DNA of 64,000 bases from assembly GCF_019279795.1 (NCBI RefSeq), contig NC_056747.1, forward strand, positions 999,818,406 to 999,882,405, in the 5' to 3' direction. The position numbers and the translations under genes were made by a program. A model generated the notes under the pieces. That model had not been told where the DNA came from. It did no database searches and saw only the letters and a list, made by a program, of their open reading frames with translations. This stretch comes from Protopterus annectens. Taxonomy: Eukaryota > Chordata > Ceratodontiformes > Protopteridae. This document shows positions 57,493-64,000 of this stretch, piece after piece; positions within the stretch are counted from its first letter, which is position 1; the number at the start of each line of letters is the position of its first letter.

Positions 57493-57880
57493 GTATTTAT
57501 ATACATTATTTATATACATTATTTTTTAGATTTTTATGTTTTGTTGTATTTAATTTGTTCATTTGTTTAGTAGTTTATATTAATTTTATTTTTTAATTTA
57601 TATTATTAATAGTTATTTGTTTACAATGTATGTATTGCTTTTATTTTTGTCATTGTTTGATCATGTGATCATTTGCAAGTATAAAGGTGGTGTTTTAGTA
57701 ACTTTGTTTAAACACCTGATGAAGCTATATGTGAAAGCACTTGTGCTACCATTGAAGCTGAGCAACGAATGGATATTATTGGATGTATTTATTCTACACA
57801 TCTTTCTTTATTTACCATTTGTGACTTTGCGTTGAAGTGAATACTAGAGCCATACCTTTGCTTACTTGGTTTGTTTTTTT
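57463..57880 (+). repeat. PLE-3 terminal repeat, 3' copy
   Basis: Near-identical to 53606-54022. Ends at GGTTTGTTTTTTT directly against the right target duplication. Confidence 0.9.
57716..57748 (+). ncRNA. Hammerhead-like motif, PLE-3 3' repeat
   Basis: Same sequence as 53859-53891: the core and stems II and III are present, and stem I is not recognisable. Confidence 0.55.
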
Positions 57881-57893
57881 ACCTTATAATCCT
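57881..57893. repeat. PLE-3 target site duplication, right
   Basis: ACCTTATAATCCT, exact match to 52467-52479. Confidence 0.92.
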
Positions 57894-60191
57894 GTCCGTT
57901 TTAGTACATTGCACTTAAACTGTTATGCAGCGAGTGAGAACTCTGCTATTCACTACAATAAGCTAAAATTCCTTTTCCTTATCAAGCAAGGATGTCTTTT
58001 GTTGTCCAAAGGAAAAAAAAACCCTCAACTTCAGCAGTTTAAAAGAAAGGAATCGCCTTAAGCAATTATAGTCAGAAAACAGGAATATAGTCGAGTATTC
58101 GGTCCTAAGCAGTAAAACAGGCTACAGTGATTTGCTTAACATGGTTTAAATAGCAGTTGCTTCTCATGGTTAAATAACATACAGTATAAAGTAACATAAA
58201 TACATTTGTAACTCACCCAGAACACCACTAGTAGGTTGGACTGCTGAGGGAATGTTTAGAAATGGCAACAGCCCAGCCCTTTTTGAAAACTATGGTGGAG
58301 TGGGATAGGTTACTGATGGAAGGGGGAGGGGGAAGGGTCTCAGGCAGGCAGAGCCAGAGGAAACCTGTGTGCAAGCACTGAGGAAAAAAACAATCAAGTA
58401 AGTTTGGTGGCTAAGATAATAACTTGTACACTACTATCTCCAGTTGAAAGATTCTATGGAAATACTTTGATTCAAAAAAAAAAAAACTAAAAAATACCCA
58501 AATGGAGGGAAGTCTAAACAGAAGTACCCGAGGAGTAGAAAAACTAGGGTGTGAGGCCTTAGCAGCAGTCATACTGGATGAGCAGGAGAGAGCCCGTTTT
58601 GTTTTGTTGTTTAATTTGTTCCTATATTACTTAAAATGTAAGAAATAAATCCTTTACAGATTATTTGTGGAAGGCAGGATGCAGTAGATATATACTTTGT
58701 TGTCTGCCTTTTCAGTTCATAGGACAGCCGCAGTTCTCACATTGAGTGGCACTATAGGGGGTGGAAAGTAGACCACCTGGAGACTAGGCTTTAGGTGTGC
58801 AGGCAAGTTCTGAAAATGGCTGAAAATAGCTATGGAAATGAAAAGATGTAGAAGAGAGAAAAATGAGGGCTAAAATTTTAGAAAAACAAAAGTATCTAGG
58901 TACATGTCTTGGCTATATTAACAACAGTGCAACTGCATTTAACTGAAAATGCGACACAAACATTTTAGTATAACTGGAACCAGTAGCTTTCTTCAGAAAC
59001 AAAATAAACAGAAGCACACATGGTTTCACAACACAGAACGGATGAAGCTACAACATATTCTGGCATTTTAACATTGCTTTTGTACACTATTAGATGCATA
59101 GCTCACTATACGACCGCAAGCACTACCATACAATTACCGTATGTTGCAATTGTCCAAATAAGTTCGCTCAGCAGTTCTTATAAGTTAGATAATCTTATTA
59201 TCCTGTGCATTCTAGTACATTACACTTAAACTGTTATGCAGTGAGCAAGAACTCTGCTATTCACTACAAGAAGTTAAAATTCCTTTTCCTTATCAAGCAA
59301 GGACAGCTTTTGTTGTCCAAAGAAAAAAAGAACCTCAACTTCAGCAAAACAGGAATATAGTCAAGTATTCGATCCTAAGCAGTAAAACAGGCTACAGTGA
59401 TTTGCTTAACATGGTTTAAATAGCAGTTTCTTCTCATGGCTAAATAACTACATAAAGGATAAAGTAACATAAATACATTTGTAACTCACCCAGAACACCA
59501 CGAGTAGGATGGACTGCTAAGGGACTGCTCAAAAATGATGCCAGCCCTTTTTGAAAACTATGGTGGAGTGGAATAGGTTACTGATGGAAGGGGGAGGGGG
59601 AAGGGACTCAGGTAGGCAGAGCCAGAGAAAACCTGTGTGCAAGCACTGAGAAAATAAAATCAAGTAAGTTTGGTGGCTAATAAAATAATTTGTACACTAT
59701 TATCTCCAGTTGAAAGATTCTATGGAGTTACTTTGGTTCAAGAAAACAAACTAAAAAATACCCAAATGGAGTCAAGTCTAAACAGAAGTACCTGAGTAGT
59801 AGAAAGACTAGGGTTGGAGGCCTTAGCAGCAGTCATGCTGGATGAGCAGGAGAGAGCACATTTTGTTTTGTTGTTTAATTTGTTCCTGCATTACTTAAAA
59901 TGTAATAAAAAATCCTTTACAAATTACTTGTAGAAGGCAGGATGCAGTAGATACATACTTTGTTGTCTGCCTTTTCAGTTCATAGGACAGCGGCGATTCT
60001 GACTTTGAGTGGCACTATAGGAGGTAGAAAGTAGACCACCTAGAGAGTAGGCTTTAGGTGGGCAGGCAGGGTCTGAAAATGGCTAAAAATAGTTTGTTGT
60101 CTGCCTTTTCAGTTCATAGGACAGCTGTGATTCTCACTTTGAGTGGCACTATAAGGGGGTGGAAAGTAGACCACCTGGAGAGTAGGCTTTA
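57881..60191 (+). repeat. ~1.3-kb tandem duplication
   Basis: 57881-58860 and 59196-60080 share long blocks in order: GTACATT-CACTTAAACTGTTATGCAG, CTTTTCCTTATCAAGCAAGG, GTAAAACAGGCTACAGTG, TGGTGGAGTGG-ATAGGTTACTG, AGTACC-GAG-AGTAGAAA, and TTTGTTGTCTGCCTTTTCAG. The last block appears a third time at 60092. The unit start lost at 57881 lies left of PLE-3 (52305-52479), so the original was two units of about 1.3 kb before PLE-3 inserted. No coding potential. Probably an unnamed repeat or local duplication. Confidence 0.8.
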
Positions 60192-60635
60192 TGCTCACCA
60201 TTGATGTAGGCAGGAGTGTGGCTGATGTGCATATCCTCCCGTACTACTGTTGTGGACAGGATGCCACTGTTCCCACCTATCCTGTCTGATACAGGTTGCC
60301 TGTATCCATGGCATGTGTGTACAAAGTGTGCTTTACTCCCAGTACAGGTTGACTTGTGTTACTGGCTCTGAGACTGCGTACATATGTGTATACATGGTTG
60401 TAACTGACCTTGGTGGTTTGCATATATCTGATTTCTAGTCATAGTCATAGTCATCCTTACAGGAGGTCACCTGTGAACCTACATGCTTGCTCAGATAGAG
60501 GTGCACTTGCTTCCAAGTTGTGGTCTGCACCTATGTGTCCCTGTACAGCCACTATAGCAACCTATTATGTGCTTTATGTCTTGGTGATGTCCACCAAGGG
60601 GGAGTACAGGTAAGGTACTGCTGATTCCATATAGC
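60192..60635. other. Unassigned DNA, no gene
   Basis: No recognisable element or gene. Confidence 0.45.
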
Positions 60636-60637
60636 TA

Positions 60638-61396
60638 CAGTGGATATGAAGTGCACACACCCCTGTTACAATGCATGGTACTTGTGCAATTGGAACATGA
60701 CCTCACAAAAGCACATCAACACAATCCCCACCTGTGATGTGTCCTATAGCCTGCTCAGTTCAATAGAGAACATAACAACCTGTCCTGTGGAAACATATAG
60801 GTTCATAAGTTCATAGGTGTGTACTAGTCTAATGGCCCTGGAGCCTTTACAAGCCTAACCCATGGGATTACCCTGGCATTGTGCCACCCGACCTTAGTTC
60901 CCAGTGCCTCTGTCAAGTAAAGACACTGGAGTGATCCTTGTGATGAATTTTCTATTTCCCATCCACTCATTAACATTTGTCTTGAAGAAGGCCAATGAGG
61001 TGCTCTGCTTGACATGTATGGGAAATCTATTCCAGAGCATGGGCAGTCTCTGGGTTATGCACGTGTCCCTCCAGCATATGGGAAGTAATATTCAGTACAG
61101 TAAGCCAGATGAATGGGTATGCACACCTTAACACTGGTATGTTGTGTAAACACATGCTGAGATGATTATAGCAGCCAGTTGTCTTGGCTTTTATTCTAAC
61201 ATCATATCACACCTTCACTTGGCAATGGTTGCTCACCTTTCATGAAACAGCTTTGTTTCTTTTTAAATAGAATTTTACAGGTTATGGGCCACATTTGAGG
61301 TAAGAAATGTTTTGACATGACTTCCTGTGGTCTCATTGGCATACAGCACACAGATCTGGCATTCCAACAGGGGTGTGTACACTTTGATATCCAGTG
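60638..61396. mobile_element. Non-autonomous Tc1-like element with nested CR1
   Basis: Left end CAGTGGATATGAAGTGCACA; right end, in reverse complement, CACTGGATATCAAAGTGTAC, continuing CACCCCTGTT in both. TA dinucleotides flank both ends (60636-60637 and 61397-61398), the target duplication expected for Tc1/mariner. The interior shares two blocks with the older Tc1-like copy at 47499 but has no transposase frame, and a CR1 fragment (60797-61079) is inserted. Without that insert the element is about 475 bp. Confidence 0.88.
60797..61079 (-). mobile_element. CR1 fragment D
   Basis: Contains only the 3' end of the CR1 family: the terminal words (minus) TATGAACTTATGAACCTATA, a 3' UTR, and the RT C-terminus (NRKFITRI, LLDRGTG). 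5'-truncated at CCCTCCAGCATAT, equivalent to about 6752 in copy A. It inserted into the Tc1-like element and is therefore younger than it. Confidence 0.85.
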
Positions 61397-61398
61397 TA

Positions 61399-62980
61399 TA
61401 CGGGTGTTAATATAGCTGTTAGTGGTAGGCATGGACAGTGGGTCATAACACAGTTGTACACTGCTCTAATTACTATGTGATAAGCATACCTACTGCAGTA
61501 CCCATATCAGTGTCATGGCAATGCAACAATCAGTAGCAGTACACATTTTATTTCGTTGCATGCAGTGACAGTGTGGGCATTGTCCATTTACCTTTCCTGT
61601 ATGGAAGACATCCTTCCAGTGTGTGGGCAGTGGTGTTACAGGCAGCAGGTAGCTATACCCCTTACAACAGGGCTTGTGCACAAAGGCCAACTACATGTTA
61701 GTATAAGGGTCCAGACCTAGGGACAGTGTGTGAGTATTGCTGTTATATGCATTGAATACTACTAGTTTTACAGGCTTTGTGTGTACATGCTAGTTTTGCA
61801 TGGAATGCAGTCTGTCTGCATAGCTCTCAACTGTGGGCCTCTCCACATGATGGCCAGAGAATTCGCTGTTATGTTTTGTCTGTTCCCCACACAGGTCTTG
61901 TCCCCTGACATATCAGTGGCATTCTCTCCGTTGATTGTTATCAGTACATGGCAACATCCATTTGTGTTTCTGACAACATATTCCTGAGTAAGGGTATGTT
62001 GCAACCAATCCTGTAAGACCAGCAACTTTCGCAGTGTATAACAGCAGTATTTTAAATATGGCCCTGTGTTTCAGCCTCTGTTCTCCACCTATATACCAGG
62101 CTTTGTCCAGATGTCATGCAGTAGACAGTTGATATTTAATGGTCTATCATTATTAAGTGCTGACATTCCTGTTATCATTCCAGTGATGCTGTGGACTCCC
62201 ACAAACAGTTGTGAGGTAGGGTCCATATATATGAGAGCTACAGCTAGACAAAACACGTGTGACCCTGTACAGCCTAGAGCTAAGTGTATGGAGAACACTT
62301 TTATATGCCCTTGTAAGACATTTTATGGGGGAGGGGTATTAAATGTTTTTAACTTAGGCTATTACAACATGTGAGGGATATCAGTAATAAGAAACATTAA
62401 GGTATATGGTTCTAAATTTTCATATGTTTCACCATGGTAACAGTGTTGGGCTAGACCTTACTGTCTTGCACACAGTTCTGTTTGTCAGTGTGATAGTGAC
62501 ATTTTAAGTTAAGCATTGTTATGTAACAGATACATTTACATTGTGACAACTGATACTTTTCCCCCTAGGGGGTTGACTACAGAGTGTAATTGGAAGCTGT
62601 TGAACTACATCTGTAATTAAGTGTTGGCTGATTCTTGTCTTCAATGTAAGTGTGTTTTTCACTGTTGTACTACTTGAAGGCTTTAGCCTAGATAGCAAAG
62701 TATGTTATGTTTTGCAGATTACTGTATCATATGTTTTCTTTGAGAGATGCATTAATCAGTTATTATGTATTTCAAGCACCTAAATGCTATAAGAAATGTC
62801 ATAAACAACTGAAATAGTACACAAATAAATATTTATATGTATGCAAACTGAGTGTGGTGTCATGTCCTTTGCATTGTGTGTGGGTATATGTTTCATGCAA
62901 TAATTCTCATTTGTAGGAAAGAATCAGACACTGGCCATTTGAAAAGGTGGCAACTGTTTGATATGCTGTGCACCCTCTAT
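61399..62980. other. Unassigned DNA with interspersed repeat copy
   Basis: 61925-62130 resembles 27715-27930 and ends in the minus-strand LHDIWTK-encoding block (62101-62121). No gene recognised. Confidence 0.5.
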
Positions 62981-62983
62981 ATA

Positions 62984-62985
62984 TA

Positions 62986-63060
<75 letters not shown>

Positions 63061-63126
63061 TATTGGTATATGTATGTATGTGTGTATATTTATATATCTA
63101 TATATATATATATATATATATATATG
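62984..63126. repeat. (CT)n-(TA)n compound microsatellite
   Basis: CT run (62984-63002), TA array (63003-63056), and a second TA array (63099-63125) abutting the 3' end of L2-like F. Confidence 0.95.
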
Positions 63127-63928
63127 TTTTATTTTATTTATTTTACATTTTTTACCGGGATAGTCCGAACTGGATACATGTCCATTTTCAGCGGAGGCCC
63201 GGGAAGAAAAGCTCCACATAGACAAACTTACATAGATTACACAGAAGTTAGCAAATAATTATAAAAATAAAGTGATTATATACAATGGATTAGTAGTGTT
63301 CCATAGTAGGGACTCACAATTCTCATGGACAGACAATTAAAAGTAAGAGACATCAGATTGGAAGCAGAGCTTGGTGATGTAGTTACAAGATATGATAATT
63401 GCAGAATATGCTTTTAGTTTGTAACTTAATCAGGGTTGGTACATGGGCATAGCCAATCCACTTTGAGATACTGTTTCAGGTTTTTTTTAAAGAGACTTTT
63501 GGAGGATTGTACGGTTATATAGTTTGGCAATGAATTCCAGGTTTTGCCAATGAAGTTGGCAAACAGGGATTCACCAGCAGAGTTACTAGCTTTGTGGGTC
63601 TGGACCAGTAGTTTATCGGCTGACCGTAGGGATCTTAGGTTGCTATATGGATTAATAATATTTTTAAGTGATGGGGTATCCTCAGGGTGGTACAAAATTT
63701 TATGCACTATTACGAGTTGATTGAATTGAATTAAGCTGGCCAGTTCTGGCCACTCTAGTTGTTTAAGGTTCTGGCAGTGGTGGGTTCTATAGGTGGAGCC
63801 AGTGGTGAATCTGGCAATATGATTGTAGCTATGGGGCAGCTTATCTAGTTTGGATTTGTTGAGGTTTGAGAGTACAGGCGAGGCATATAAAAGAGTAGAC
63901 AGTAGGTGTGATCGGGTGATTGCAGTCC

Positions 63929-63930
<2 letters not shown>
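63127..63930 (-). mobile_element. L2-like LINE fragment F
   Basis: Shares with fragment E the 3' words TTTCAGCGGAGGCC and GAAGAAAAGCTCC and an AAATAAAATAAAA-type tail (63127-63150). The minus-strand frame 63707-63426 (93 codons) reads the C-terminal RT domain: SADKLLVQTHKASNSAGESL, TWNSLPNYIT and SLFKKNLKQYL. Upstream to about 63930 the minus strand continues the same domain (DKLPHSYNHIARFTT) before a (TA)n array. 5'-truncated. Confidence 0.82.

Positions 63931-64000
<70 letters not shown>
63931..64000. repeat. (TA)n at the window edge
   Basis: At least 70 bp of TA running to the end of the window, at the truncated 5' side of L2-like F. Confidence 0.97.

Larger units (their letters stand above)
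52480..57880 (+). mobile_element. Penelope-like retroelement PLE-3, inverted plus full copy
   Basis: 5.4 kb inserted as one block between 13-bp direct duplications. Left part: an inverted partial copy (52480-53605) holding, on the minus strand, the endonuclease end, terminal repeat and the first ~75 bp of a following unit. Right part: terminal repeat (53606-about 54022), polyprotein gene (54014-57492) and a second terminal repeat (57463-57880). Direct terminal repeats with an extra inverted truncated copy are classic for Penelope-like elements. The cysteine cluster before GIY-YIG suggests a Neptune-type lineage. Confidence 0.92.

Noticed and set aside
58938-59010. CTTTCTTCAG-type words resembling a hammerhead core on the minus strand
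   Set aside because: CTGAAGA is followed by no GAAA at a usable distance and no stems form.

Overview
This window looks like transposon-rich intergenic DNA from a vertebrate. A large-genome amphibian or fish is my best guess, because CR1, RTE, L2-like, Penelope-like, PIF/Harbinger, Tc1-like and tRNA-SINE families occur together with very long (CA/TG)n and (TA)n arrays. I found no convincing host protein-coding exon, no rRNA gene and no functional tRNA gene. Everything that reads as protein belongs to a mobile element, and nearly all of it is broken.

Layout. 0-1.2 kb: a 5'-truncated Penelope-like element (PLE-1, minus strand) with a well-formed hammerhead ribozyme. 1.2-6.5 kb: mostly unassigned AT-rich DNA with two old tRNA-like SINE copies and one SINE (4042-4278) bounded by a perfect 18-bp target duplication. 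6.5-10.5 kb: CR1-type LINE copy A (minus). 11.4-20.3 kb: a PIF/Harbinger transposase split by a 7.7-kb CR1 copy B (plus), which carries about five ~620-bp tandem units ahead of its 5' UTR. 20.3-29.2 kb: unassigned DNA with a tandem array of tRNA-like ~235-bp units, each able to expand a (GT)n tract. 29.5-33.8 kb: CR1 copy C (minus). 33.85-34.2 kb: foldback repeats. 34.2-35.76 kb: PLE-2, with a second hammerhead. 36-40 kb: unassigned DNA, SINE-like units and a foldback. 40.28-43.09 kb: an RTE-type LINE whose single reading frame is broken only by three nonsense codons. 45.6-50.2 kb: remains of a Harbinger Myb/SANT-like partner gene, a Tc1-like fossil and microsatellites. 50.5-52.3 kb: L2-like LINE E. 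52.48-57.88 kb: PLE-3, an inverted partial copy plus a nearly complete copy, inserted as one block with a 13-bp target duplication. 57.9-60.2 kb: a ~1.3-kb tandem duplication. 60.6-61.4 kb: a non-autonomous Tc1-like element containing a CR1 fragment. 63.1-63.9 kb: L2-like fragment F between (TA)n arrays.

The elements depend on and invade one another. The SINE at 4.0 kb ends in the same 36-38 nt as the RTE LINE at 40.3 kb, so an RTE machinery probably mobilised it. CR1 B and C both show the ~620-bp unit joined to the same 5' UTR, which marks the unit as part of the LINE rather than an unrelated satellite. All Penelope-like copies keep hammerhead-like cores, and three show the family's typical inverted-arm layout. 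The most notable points are the multimeric CR1 5' end, the hammerhead series and the SINE/RTE tail partnership.
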